Assembly: GCA_033239125.1 (NCBI GenBank)
Contig: BSWB01000003.1
Coordinates: 107,776,320-107,840,319 of the forward strand
DNA from: Fagopyrum homotropicum
Lineage: Eukaryota > Streptophyta > Magnoliopsida > Caryophyllales > Polygonaceae
Direction: 5' to 3'
Length of the DNA stretch: 64,000 nt
Below, in pieces: positions 11,761 through 22,427 of the stretch; position 1 is the stretch's first letter; each line of letters starts with the position of its first letter. The notes under the pieces are model-generated. The model was not told the origin of the DNA. It saw only the letters and a list, made by a program, of their open reading frames with translations, and did not search any database. The translations under genes and the position numbers were made by a program.

Positions 11761-12700
11761 GACATATTTGCAGAGCCGTCTAGCCTGCCACCTCAAAGGA
11801 GCGTAGATTTTGGTATTGACTTGGAGCCTGGCACGAGACCCATCTCGAAGGCCCCATATCGTATGGCACCTGTCGAGATGTTGGAGCTGAAGAAGCAACT
11901 CGAGGAGTTGGCTGAGAAGGGCTTCATACGCCCTAGCGTTTCACCATAGGGTGCACCTTTCCTCTTCGTGCGGAAGAAGGACGGATCGTTGAGACTGTGA
12001 ATAGATTAGAAAGAGTTGAACAAGGTGACCATCAAGAACAGGTATCCACTACCTCGTATTGACGATCTACTTGATCAGCTATAGGGAGCGACAGTGTTCT
12101 CCAGGATTGACTTGTGTTCAGGATATCACCAGCTGAGGGTGAGAGAGCAGGATGTGCACAGGACGGCATTTTGTACCCGTTATGGACACTACGAGTTTGT
12201 AGTGATGCCATTCGGGCTGATGAATGCCCCAACAGTTTTCATGGAGTTGATGAACAACATCTTCATCGACTTCCTAGACCAGTTTGTGGTGGTCTTCATT
12301 GATGACATTTTGGTGTACTCTCGTAGCAGAGAGGAGCATGATGGACACTTGAGGACAGTTTTGCAGATTTTAAGGGATAGGGAGTTGTACGCCAAGCTCT
12401 CTAAGTGTGAGTTTTGGATGTCTGAGGTTGCATTTCTCAGACACATAGTCTCCGCCGATGGGATCATGGTTGATCCGGCAAAGATCGAGTTTGTTGCTGC
12501 ATGGACGATACCGACGAACGTCAAGGAAGTCCGTAGCTTTCTTGGATTAGCCGGTTATTACAGACGCTTTGTGGAGGGATTTTCTGTGATTGCCCGTCCA
12601 CTGACGAGTCTTCTGAGGAAGACTACCAGATTTGTATGGACTGACCAGTGCGCTCAGAGTTTTGAGGAGTTGAAGAGGCGTTTGACTTCTACTCCTGTCT
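11761..12700 (+). pseudogene. Element B reverse transcriptase
   Basis: RT follows protease in the same frame. Visible blocks are the fingers (KAPYRMAP), SRIDLCSGYHQL with its catalytic Asp near 12107, MPFGLMNAP, the catalytic pair FIDD with the Asp codons at 12301-12306, LSKCEFW, and SFLGLAGYYRRF. Stops at 11947, 11998, 12007 and 12082 all lie in the N-terminal third. All three catalytic Asp residues are still encoded. Confidence 0.9.
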
Positions 12701-13110
12701 TAGTACAGCTAGAGGGTTCTAATGATTTTATGGTCTACAAAGATGCATCCAAGCTAGGCTTGGGATGTGTGCTGATGTAGAGAGGCAGAGTGATTGCATA
12801 TGTGTCTCGACAATTGAAGACGTATGAGGAGAACTACTTGACTCATGATCTGGATTGGCAGCGGTAGTTCATGCTTTGAAGATCTGGAGACATTACTTGT
12901 ATGGTGCGACATGCCAGATCTTCACAGACCATAAGAGTGTGAAGTACATTTTTACGCAGCGGGAATTGAATAACCGCCAGCGTCGATAGCTTGAGTTAAT
13001 CAAGGACTTTGACCTTGAGATTTTGTATCATCCTGGCAAGGCGAATGTAGTAGATGACACCTTGAGCATGAAGTCGCCTCGAGAGAAGTCAATTGTCAGA
13101 CTTACTGTAT
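12701..13110 (+). pseudogene. Element B RNase H
   Basis: RNase H starts at about the KDASKLGLG segment, which holds the first catalytic Asp, with stops at 12778 and 12867. A frameshift near 12860 moves the rest (HSLKIWRHYLYG-like, then FTDHKS) into another frame. RNase H would remove genomic RNA from the RNA/DNA hybrid. Confidence 0.78.
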
Positions 13111-13175
13111 AGCCTCAACTTCAGAGGGATCTATCGTGGCTAGAGATGAACATCCAGTTTCTTGATGAGGATGAC

Positions 13176-14650
13176 TAGTTGTTTGCTTTACAAGTTATAC
13201 CTGGTCAGTTGGATGAGATCCAACAAAAGCAGGGGACCTACCTAACCTTGACGAGGATCAGAGATAGGATGTCTCGTGGAGAGGCACCCCAGTTCACTAT
13301 TAGGGCAGATGGAGTTTTGAGGAGACATGATCGTATCTGTGTTCCTGCAGATGAAGAGCTGAGACAGCGGAAACTACAGGAGGCTCACTGTACACCTTAC
13401 TCAGTACACCCTGGTACGAGTAAGATGTACCATGATGTGAGACGCTCATATTGGTGGGGAGGGCTGAAGCCCGACGTAGCCAGATTTGTGGCTAAGTGTG
13501 CGACCTGTCAGCAGGTCAAGATAGAGTATTTCAGGCCTGGAGGTGAGGTCCATCCACTGCCTGTGCCGCAGTGGAAGTGGGAGGACGTCTCCATGGATTT
13601 TGTGACCGGGTTGAGGGTCAGCAAGAGCTTTGATACCATTTGAGTGATCGTTGACAGATTGACGAAGATGGCACGTTTCATTCCCATTAGAGAAACGTGG
13701 CCAGTGAGAAGATTAGCTGAGGAGTACACTAGACAGATAGTGAGACTCCATGGGGTACCGAGGACGATCATTTCTGATCGTGATGGACGATTTACATCGA
13801 GATTTTGGCAGCAGATTCAGACTACTTTGGGGAAGAGTCTACACTTCCCGACTGCGTTTCACCCCCAGACAGATGGTCAGCCAGAGAGGACCATCCAGAC
13901 ATTAGAGGATATTCTGCGAGCTTCTGTGTTGGATTGGGGACATGGATGGTCCGATTAGCTCCCACTCGTTGAGTACTCATACAAAAACAGCTGGCATGCA
14001 TCTATAGGGATGGCTCCTTATGAGGCACTGTATGGACGTAGGTGCCGTACATCTTTATGCTGAGATGAGCCTAGCAGTATCAGTGGGATAGCGCCAGAGT
14101 AGATTCAGGATGATATGGCTTGAATAGCGCTGATCAGAGAGAGGATGTTGGCTGCATAGAGTCGCTAGAAGTCGTATACAGATAAGAGGCGTCGACCTCT
14201 AGAGTTTAGGGTAGGAGCTCATGTCTGGTTGAGAGTATCTCCGATGCGAGGCGTCAGACATTTTGGAATAAAGGGGAAGTTGATTCCCCGATATGTCGGT
14301 CCTTTCGAGATACTGGATAGAGTTGGGCGAGCAGCCTACAGATTAGCACTGCCTCCAATTTTAGAGGGCGTTCATCTTGTGTTTCATGTGTCAATTTAAG
14401 GGAGTACATACCAGATCTGAGGCACATCGTGAGTTATGATGATTTGGTGGTTGAGCCGGACCACACGTTTACAAAGCACCCTATTGCAGTCCTAATGCGA
14501 GTTGTGAGGCCTGCGTTCGAAGGACATTCCTACGCTGAGGATACAGTGGTCGAGACGAGGACCAGATGAGACTACATGGGAGACCAAGGATAGTATCTAG
14601 AGGAACTATCCAGAGTTCTATGTTGAGCTAGATGCATCAGTAGGATCCAC
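13176..14650 (+). pseudogene. Element B integrase with chromodomain-like tail
   Basis: The HHCC domain is visible (AHCTPYSVHPGTSK, then CATCQQ near 13500). The core has MDFVTG (first Asp), VISDRDGRF-type second Asp (TIISDRDG near 13770) and the Glu in QPERTIQ near 13886. The frame is open from 13179 to 13958 apart from one stop at 13641. Later stops at 13956, 14062 and beyond break the C-terminal module (VWLRVSPMRG, GPFEILDRVGRAAY). The chromodomain-like end lies at about 14470-14640 and is frameshifted. Confidence 0.88.
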
Positions 14651-15167
14651 TAGTAGATCTTAGATGCCTTCTTGGTGAGTGCATGTTATGTGCTTACGTA
14701 ATATGCCGTGTTTTCGTGCTAACTGTGATATGTGCATATGATCTGTTAGATGTTGTTTGCTAGTACGAGATAGGTATAGTCGGATATGGTTCTTTCCTCC
14801 ATGTTATGGTGTGTGTGTTAGGATTAGCTGGAGATGGTTCTTTCCTCCACGCTACCTTTGATGGACATAGTGTGAGTGGAGATGGTTTTCCTCCATATAG
14901 TAGTGATATGTGTACGTTGTGGCTGGAGACGGTTTCCTCCATTCCATTGTGATGTGGTTAGTGTTTGGCTAGAGATGATCTTCCTCTAGGCCTTATGTAG
15001 AGTTGTTATATTGGAGTTGTGATTCCTCCAGGCTATGTTGAGGATATAGAATGTTATAGGTTGTGATCTGATGTTCTTGAGGAGAGAGTTATACCTCGGC
15101 TTATGGATCCGAGAGGCTTTGGGATTTTGAAAATTTCGGGACGAAACTTGTTTTTAAGGGGGTGTGA
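14651..15167 (+). repeat. Element B 3' non-coding region with repeated hairpins and polypurine tract
   Basis: About six decayed copies of TGGAGATGGTTTTCCTCCA-type hairpin motifs lie at 14785-15050, spaced roughly 40-60 bases apart. The purine-rich run AAGGGGGTG at 15156-15164 directly precedes the 3' LTR and is the polypurine tract. No coding potential is seen. Confidence 0.8.
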
Positions 15168-16959
15168 TGTAAGAGCCCTAGTCCTTGGAGCCTAGGAGCC
15201 TAGTCGAGCCTTTGTGAGTTCTACCTTGACCCCTGTAGGCCGCCCTTGCACACCACCTGGGCCGCCCTAGCGGCTAGGCGCCCCTGCGCTCTGGGCTAGC
15301 CTAGTCGAGCCTTTGTGAGTTCTCTTATAAGCTTTTCCTTGCTTCAGATGAGGGGTTTCTTACCTCTTTCCAGCTTCTTCATGCTCTCCACGTTCTTCAT
15401 CTTCTCCTCTCTTCTTCCTTGATCTTCTTTGCCTTCTCTTGATCTTGTGTGAGTGAGTTCCTGAGAGTTTGAGTGTGGTTTTGGCCTTGGATGATCAAGT
15501 TGTTGTTGTTGAGTGTTGTTGATGTTGTGTTGAGGTGGTAGACATGTTGATGCTCCATAGCTGCAGCTTAGGGCTTGTTGTGGTAAGCTCTTCTCCTTCA
15601 TCTCTCTTCTTTCCTTCTTTCTTGCTTCTTTTTTCCTTTATAGCTTAGGATCACAAGCTAGGCTTGTGTTGGATCCTTTACTGGATGGTTGATGATCATA
15701 TATGTGTATATATGTGTATATGTTGTTGTGGTGTGTTGAAGAAGTGAAGAGAGCCGAGAAAGGGATCAAAGAGAAGTCGGGACCAACACTCTGCACTGTT
15801 GGTCGCGCCTGCGCTTGACTCCAGCCGCCCCTGCGCCTGGTGTGTGAGCCGCCCTTGCGCCTTAATGGGTCAGCTTGAAGTTCCTTGCTTCTGTTGGTGC
15901 ATATCTGGTTGGTATGTCTACCTTCCTTCCTTTCCTTTGGCCTTGGATTAGCTGAAAGCTAGGCTAGTCTAATTAGGATGAGTTGTATGATAGAGATGTG
16001 CCTTAGGCACTTGTGTTGATGTTGAGGTTATGCCATTGGCATATGTGAGCTCGTTATGATCTTGAGGTTTAGATTGAGGTTGTAGGTTGGTTCTGGTTAT
16101 GGAGACGAGTCTTCTAACCCTTACAGTTTGTGATGTTGTGTGTCTTGCTCTTGTTGGCGTTGTTTCTTCCCCAAGGGGAAACTATGACGTGGTATTGGAT
16201 ACGAGTGTGACAGGTAAGTCCATAGGACTTACTTAGCGTTCAGTTATGGATTTGTGCGATTGTGATGGTTGTGTGTGTTCATATGATTGTGCATTTATAA
16301 CCTAAACCGGACTAGGATGACCATTTTGTTACATTTAAATGGCCCAAGTGTATTATAACGGGCGGTGACCACATATGCCTCCGCTCGAGAGTAGGAGGGG
16401 GTGCCCGGAAGCCAAAACACATGGGGGACGAGTGATGATCACCCACATGCAAACCCCTTGTGTTAACGGGGGAAGGGACGAGGTTCTTTAGACTCCTCGT
16501 GTCGCAAAATAAGTTGAATTAGTAATGGAATAACGAAATTGAAAGATAATAAATGAATGTGTGTGGCATTGCATGTATGAGATATTGATGTGTGGTTGTG
16601 CTTTTACCTTCATGCTTTTCATTGCTGTAGCTAACGGTGTATACCATGTTGTAGATGATCTGCAAGTTAGGAAGACTGCAGGGTGAGACAAATGGTGTGG
16701 CCAGCCAAGGACTTCTGTACATTAGGATGCGTGGGATATGGGATCTTTTATATCAAATTATGTTGTTTGATGTTTTGTACCCGGCTTTGAGTTTGTAAAT
16801 TCTTTTAATGTATCATACACAACTTTTATGTATTTGGTTTTAATCTACTTGTGCCTTGTTGTAAGATCCAGTGAACTTGTTGTCATGCTAGGGTCCGGAT
16901 CCATTGTGAGATCCTAGCCCAATGTAGCATCCCAAATCCTGTGGATTTGGGGTGTTACA
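15168..16959 (+). repeat. Element B 3' LTR
   Basis: The LTR is 1792 bp, TGTAAGAGCCC to GGGTGTTACA, 68 bp shorter than the 5' LTR. About 90 bp just upstream of the TATA-like box (15325-15331) is replaced by a 25-bp copy (15299-15323) of 15198-15222. The palindrome GTAAGTCCATAGGACTTAC at 16214-16232 is intact here. Confidence 0.95.
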
Positions 16960-16964
16960 ATGTT

Positions 16965-17591
16965 AACTACATGGGAAGGGGTAACTTCAAAAATTATCAA
17001 GGCTCTAGGAACTTCAACAACAACAACTGGCAATACAACAATTACCGGCCTAATCACAACCATCCCAGGTTCTCTAATTTTAACTCGGATGGTGCCTTTA
17101 ACCCTCCCGCTTCCACAAGCGCAACTCCACCACCGACGGCTTCACAAGAGCCTCCACCCGGTTTATCTCAACCTCCAAAGGATAGGACTGAAATGATGTT
17201 TGAACAATTGCTTGGAAGGTTGAGTGGACTTGAGAGCACAGTGACATCCATTTCCAAGGCTCAAAAGGTGCTAGAAGCACAAGTGTTCCAAAAGGTGGGT
17301 GAAGCACAAAAGGATCCGGGAAATCTTCCCGGAAGGACCGAGAACAATCCAAGAGGCCAAGTGTTGGCCATTACCACAAGGAGTGGGCTGAGCATGAAAG
17401 ATCCCTCACCAAGGGAGAATGATAAGGGGAAGCAAGTAGTAGTGGAAGAAGCACCATTGCAAGAAGAAGGAGGCAAGAGCAAAGATGATGAGCCAACATA
17501 TGTGGCACCTCCTCCATACAAGCCACCACTACCATTCCCACAATCACGAGCAAGACCTCGTTTGGATAAACATTTCGGTAAATCCTTTTAA
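16965..17591 (+). pseudogene. gag: Element C gag, C-terminal part
   Basis: The gag frame resumes right after the duplicated ATGTT. An Asn-rich stretch (NFNNNNWQYNNYRPN) is followed by a Pro-rich segment, a short helical part (LLGRLSGLESTVTSI), then RTENNPRGQVLAITTRSGL, the usual Athila gag end. It ends with PPPYKPPLPFPQSR. I see no CCHC knuckle. The frame is open throughout this part and stops at TAA 17589. Confidence 0.88.
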
Positions 17592-17594
17592 CTA

Positions 17595-18115
17595 ATGTCT
17601 AAGTTACATATTAACATTCCGTTCATGGATGCAATTTTAGGTATGCCGGCCTATGGCAAGTTTTTGAAGGAGATACTCTCCAATAAGAGGAAGTTGGAGG
17701 AGTATGGAGAAGTGAGGATGACAAAGAGATCTTCCGAGTTGATTCAAACCATGATGGAGGAGATGCCTCCTAAGCTGCGAGATCCGGTTCAGCTTGTTGG
17801 ATTTCTTCATTGCAATCTTCCTAGAGGACATACCGGTTCAGCTTGGGAAGTTCTATGTGCCAATCGATTTTGTTGTTTTGGACATCCCGGCGGACTACCC
17901 GGTTCCTATCATCTTAGGAAGGCCATTCTTAGCCACATCCGGATGCTTAGTGGATTGCAAAAATGGAATTCTCTCCTTCAACATAGGAGAAGATAAGATC
18001 AAGTTCAAGTTATCCACAATGATGAAGGGGCCAGCCCTTGGTGAAGATGTCTTCAACATTGTCGAGGAAAAGTATCTAGGGAAGTTGTGAGCTCCATCTT
18101 GATCAAGGATCCACT
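17595..18115 (+). pseudogene. Element C protease region, active site deleted
   Basis: The upstream block is intact: KLHINIPFMDAILGMPAYGKF, through PPKLRDP at about 17785. Element D then has the Asp-Ile-Gly active site and about 60 more residues; in C these are missing. The downstream block (LEDIPVQLGKFYVPIDFVVLDIPADYPVPIILGRPFLATSGC) resumes at about 17820 in another frame. The junction carries 13-bp direct repeats (17784-17796 and 17833-17845) and an inverted 26-bp filler. Proteolysis is not possible from this copy. Confidence 0.85.
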
Positions 18116-18239
18116 TGAAAAGCTTCTTAGCACGAGCATCATGGAGGAAGGAGTTGAGGAAGATTGTAATGAAGAAATCCAAGCTTTGAAGGCATTAGAA
18201 AAGGAGACAAGTGCTGAATTTGAAGTGCACAAAGTAGTG

Positions 18240-18470
18240 CTAAAGCAGTGTAAGAACCACGGCCAGGGGGGCAAGCACTACGCCCTTGGTTTCAACCGTG
18301 GAACTCTCTGTAATGTCCAATTGTGCCAGCTCTTCCAATACAATGCCCGTGGTTTCAACCGTGGAAGTTTCTGTAATGTCCAATTTTGTCAACTCTTCCA
18401 ATTCCACGCCCGTGGTTGTGACAGAGGTCGTGGTTTTGCCCGTGGTTTCTCCAGAAAGTCCCTTAGTTGT
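18240..18470 (+). repeat. CCACGCCCGTGG-type motif cluster in the PR-RT linker of C
   Basis: At least eight copies or half-copies of CCGTGGTTT, CCACGCCCGTGG and related forms lie between protease and RT. A longer unit (CCCGTGGTTTCAACCGTGGA plus the following TGTAATGTCCAATT) is present two to three times. The same motif lies twice in each LTR of C but is not seen in the other elements. The reading frame passes through it as a Val/Ser-rich linker. Confidence 0.85.
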
Positions 18471-18474
18471 TGAT

Positions 18475-19720
18475 CAAGCTTCAAGGAGTCTTGGAGAGTC
18501 TTCAATGGCTTTGGATTCATCTAATGTGGAGCTATATGGATCACATCCAACCGTTAAAGGTCCTCCTAAACTTGATCTCAAACCTCTCCCTTCTCATTTA
18601 AAGTATGCTTTCCTTGGTTCAAATTCTACTTATCCTGTGCTTGTGAATGCATGTTTGAATGATGATGATCTTGATAGATTGTTGAATAAATTGAAATTGC
18701 ATGGGAGAGCTATTGGTTACACCATTGATGACTTAGTTGGCATTAAACCATTCTTGTGCATGCATAAAATCTTGATGGAAGACAACCATAAACCTTCAAT
18801 TGAACCTCAAAGAAGATTGAACCCTATTATGAAAGAGGTAGTCAATAAAGAGATCCTAAAATTGCTAGATGCAGGAATCATTTTCCCGATTTCGGAGAGT
18901 AAATGGGTTAGTACCGTACATGTTGTTCCTAAGAAGGGTGGTATGACCGTAGTAACTAATGAGAACAATGAACTAATCCCAACTAGGACGGTTACGGGAT
19001 GGAGAATGTGTATTGAGTATAGGAAACTTAATATGGCCTCTAGGAAAGATCACTTCCCTCTTCCCTTTATTTACCAAATGCTAGAAAGGTTAGCTCAACA
19101 TTCACATTTTTGTTACCTAGATGGCTATAGTGGGTTCTTTCTAATCCCTATTCACCCGGATGACCAAGAGAAAACAACATTTACTTGTCCTTGGGGAACA
19201 TTTGCATATAGGAGGATGCCATTTGGGTTGTGTAATGCACCCGCCACCTTTCAAAGGTGTATGATGGCTATTTTTTCTGAATATATTGAGAACATTATGG
19301 AAGTGTTTATGGATGATTTCTCGGTGTATGGCTCTTCATTTGATAATTGCTTGGCTAATCTATCTTTGGTGTTGAAGAGATGTGAGGAAACTAATCTTGT
19401 GTTGAATTGGGAGAAATTGCCACTTCATGGTGAGTGAAGGCATAGTGTTGGGACACTTGGTATCCCACCGGGGCATTGAGGTTGATAGAGCAAAGATAGA
19501 AACAATAGAGAAGTTGCCACCACCTACCTCGGTGAAAGGGGTAAGGAGTTCCTTAGGGCAAATCGGTTTTTACCAGAGGTTTATAAAAGATTTCTTTAAA
19601 ATTTCTAAGCCTCTCACTAACCTACTAATGAAGGATGTTGAGTTTGTTTTCTTCAAGGATTTTCTTGAAGCATTTTGTAGGTTGAAGGATGCTTTGGTCT
19701 CCGCCCCTATCGTGCAACCT
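18475..19720 (+). pseudogene. Element C reverse transcriptase
   Basis: The frame is open from 18286 to 19437. RT blocks: LPSHLKYAFLG, the N-terminal fingers (EPQRRLNPIMKEVVNKEI), WVSTVHVVPKKGG, GWRMCIEYRKLN, FCYLDGYSG with its catalytic Asp, FAYRRMPFGLCNAP, and the catalytic VFMDDFSVYG with Asp codons at 19312-19317. A one-base insertion near 19416 shifts the frame; the connection (GIVLGHLVSHRGIEVD) continues from 19427. The polymerase active site itself is intact. Confidence 0.9.
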
Positions 19721-20157
19721 CCGGATTGGAGCTTACCATTTGAAATAATGTGTGATGCGAGTGATGTGGCCGTTGGGGCTGTTTTAGGACACAAGAAAGA
19801 TGGGTTACACATGTCATCTACTACGCTAGCAAGACGCTAGATGATGCCCAACTTAACAATGCCACAACCGAGAAGGAGTTGCTTGTGGTAGTGTATGCCT
19901 TTGAGAAGTTCCGGTCATATCTTTATGAAGCAAAGGTTATTGTGTACACGGATCATGTTGCGATCCGTTATCTCCTCACAAAGAAGGATTCCCAACCTCA
20001 CCTCATTAGGTAGATCCTTCTCCTCCAAGAATTTGACTTGGAAATTCGAGACAAGAAGGGTTCCAAAAATTCCGTAGCGGACCATCTTAGTAGGCTACCA
20101 CCATTGGGAATTGGAAGGGATGACATCCCACTTGATGACTCATTCCGGGATGAGTAA
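19721..20157 (+). pseudogene. Element C RNase H
   Basis: The domain starts at IMCDASDVAVGAVLG near 19745. A frameshift near 19805 ends the first frame; the TTEKELL, YTDHVAIRYL and ADHLSRLPP blocks follow in the next frame, with a stop at 20011 in place of Trp. All four catalytic acidic positions can be recognised across the frames. The segment ends with TAA at 20156-20158, just before integrase. Confidence 0.85.
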
Positions 20158-21482
20158 TTGCTAATGATGGAGGAGTGCTTACTTCAAGTGGCTAGAGGGA
20201 GTGAGCCATGGTATGCGGATATAGTGAACTACCTTTTGTGTGAAGAGGTGCCACCCGGTTTATCATATGCCCAAAGGAAAAAGTTTTTCAAGGATGTGAG
20301 GCATTACTATTGGAGCGAGCCTCTCTTATTCAAGATAGGACCGGATGGAGTCTTTAGGAGGTGCATTCCGGAGGATGAGGTGGAGAGTGTTATCCGCCAT
20401 TGCCATTCCTTGTCATCTGGAGGCCATGCTAGCTCACACAAAATGTGTGCAAAGGTATTGCAATCCGGTTTTTATTGGCCTTACTTGTTTAAGGATGTGC
20501 AAAATTTTGTAGTAGCTTGTGACGCTTGCCAAAGGACGGGAAACATCTCAAGAAGGAATGAGATGCCCTTGAACAATATCCAAGAGGTTGAAGTTTTTTA
20601 TGTTTGGGTTATGGACTTCATGGGGCCATTCCCCGCTTCATGTGAAAACCTCTAAATTCTCTTGGCGGTGGATTATGTGTCAAGGTGGGTGGAAGCAATC
20701 GCCTCTCCCAAAAATCATGCCAAAGTTGTGGTGCGGGTCTTCAACCGAGTCATCTTCCCTAGGTTTGGAACACCAAGAGTGATCATAAGTGATAGATGGA
20801 AGCATTTCACCAATAGGAACTTTGGGACACTTTTGGCTAAGTATGGGGTGACTCATAAGGTGGTCACACCTTACCATCCCCAAACTAGTGGCCAAGTGGA
20901 GATCTCCAACCGTGAGATAAAAGGAATACTTGAGAAGACAAATTCTAGGACAAGAAAAGATTGGGCCATGAAGCTTGATGATGATTTGTGGGCATATAGA
21001 ACCGCCTTCAAGACACCAATTGGCACCACTCCCTACAAGCTAGTTTATGGCAAGTCTTGCCACCTTCCGGTGGAGATGGAGCATAGGGCGTATTGGGCCA
21101 TAAGGTGGCTAAATTTTGACCTAAGGAAGCCGGTGAGAAGAGGTTGCTAGACATTAATGCTCTTGAGGAGATCCAGTTGGATGCTTATGAAAACGCCCGG
21201 ATTTACAAGGAAAGGACCAGGCGTTGGCATGACAAACGTCTAATCCCAAAGGAGTTGAGTGAAGGTGACATAGTCCTTCTCTTCAATTCAAGGCTGCGGC
21301 TCTTCCCCAAAAAGCTAAAGTCAAGATGGACGGGTCCTTATGTGGTGAGGAAGATCTTCCCCCGTGGAGCGGTTGAGATAGGTGGGGAGCATTGTGGAGA
21401 TTTTAAGGTGAATGGGCACTATTTGAAGAAGTATATCCCGGAAGCTCCGGTGGATATTATTGCCCCACTTCACCTTGATTGA
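20158..21482 (+). pseudogene. Element C integrase
   Basis: The N-terminal HHCC motif is present (RHCHSLSSGGHASSHK, then CDACQRTG near 20520). The core has the first Asp in MDFMGPFP, the second in IISDR near 20790, and the Glu in GQVEISNREIK near 20900. Breaks: a stop at 20653-20655 and a frameshift near 21145. The C-terminal part (ARIYKERTRRWHDKR, LFNSRLRLFPKKLKSRWTGPYVV) is open to the stop at 21480. The Athila-type integrase has no chromodomain. Confidence 0.9.
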
Positions 21483-22422
21483 AACGCTCCTGAATTTGGT
21501 CAAGCTAATGACCTTAAAGAAGCGCTTAATGGGAGGCAACCCATTGGTACATATCTTTCCCTTTTCGTTTTTTTTGTTTTCGTTTTCGATTTTTATTTTT
21601 GTTTTTGTTTTGGTGTGTTTGTGTGTGCTTGGTGTTTGTGTGCTAGAGTATAGGAAACATGGAAGTCTTGCAAGGCATGAGGATGATAATGATGATCCCG
21701 CATCAAACGTGGGTTGAGCAGACGTGGGACTTGGACGGCTTGCGGTGCTTAGCGTGGGTCCCGACGCCATAATGAACATCAAGAGCTCTCTACCACCTTT
21801 GATTGATCATCCACCATCACTTCACATGAGTGAACCAAAATACCGAAAACACCATTTTCACATTGTGAGGACTCTCTTTCACTTCTTTATTTAATTTGCA
21901 CATTGGGGACAATGTGGCTTTAAGTATGGGGCGGGGTTTTCACAATCATTTGCATGATTGCATCTAGGATAGTTTAATATTACTGTCACATGTTTCATTA
22001 GTTTTTGCATTGTACATATTTATCTTAAAAATTCTAAAAAAATCAGAAACTTTAAAAAAAATTTGTGCTTCCTAGTTTGGATATGACCCTCATGATGAGA
22101 TTGCTTTGTGAATTGGATATGGATGGTCTTGTGTGTTGAATGGATTGATGCATATGTGGACTTGAAATACTTCTCTTGAATCCTATGTATGAATTGTGAT
22201 TATGATGCTTGCCTTGATTGGATTGAGAATTGATGGTCGAAATTACATGCTAGTTCTTGCACATCATTTAGGAATGATTAAGGCAATTCATGTCTCTTCT
22301 TTTCATCTTGATCATGTTGTTTGAGCACCTCACTTGATACAAAAAATTGACCATTTTTGACCCATCCGAGAATAGGAGCATGCTAGTCTGTTAAGTGTGT
22401 GAAAAGCAAGTTCAGGGTGAAG
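21483..22422 (+). other. Element C 3' non-coding region, left part
   Basis: It starts with a conserved stem-loop after integrase: AATGGG, AGGCAA, CCCATT at 21528-21545. A pyrimidine-rich tract follows (about 21560-21620). The rest is AT-rich with no ORF3 of the type found in D and H. The stretch ends at the TTGTT (22423-22427) duplicated by insertion of D and resumes at 33006. Confidence 0.8.
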
Positions 22423-22427
22423 TTGTT

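Larger units (their letters stand above)
7900..16959 (+). mobile_element. Element B: complete-length Tekay-like retrotransposon inside the gag of C
   Basis: It is 9060 bp, flanked by ATGTT (7895-7899 and 16960-16964). The LTRs are 7900-9759 and 15168-16959. Order: initiator-Met primer site, gag with two zinc knuckles, protease, RT, RNase H, integrase with chromodomain-like tail, hairpin repeats, polypurine tract. It keeps every domain but has many stops and several frameshifts, so it is not autonomous now. It serves as the reference for the deletions in element A. Confidence 0.95.
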
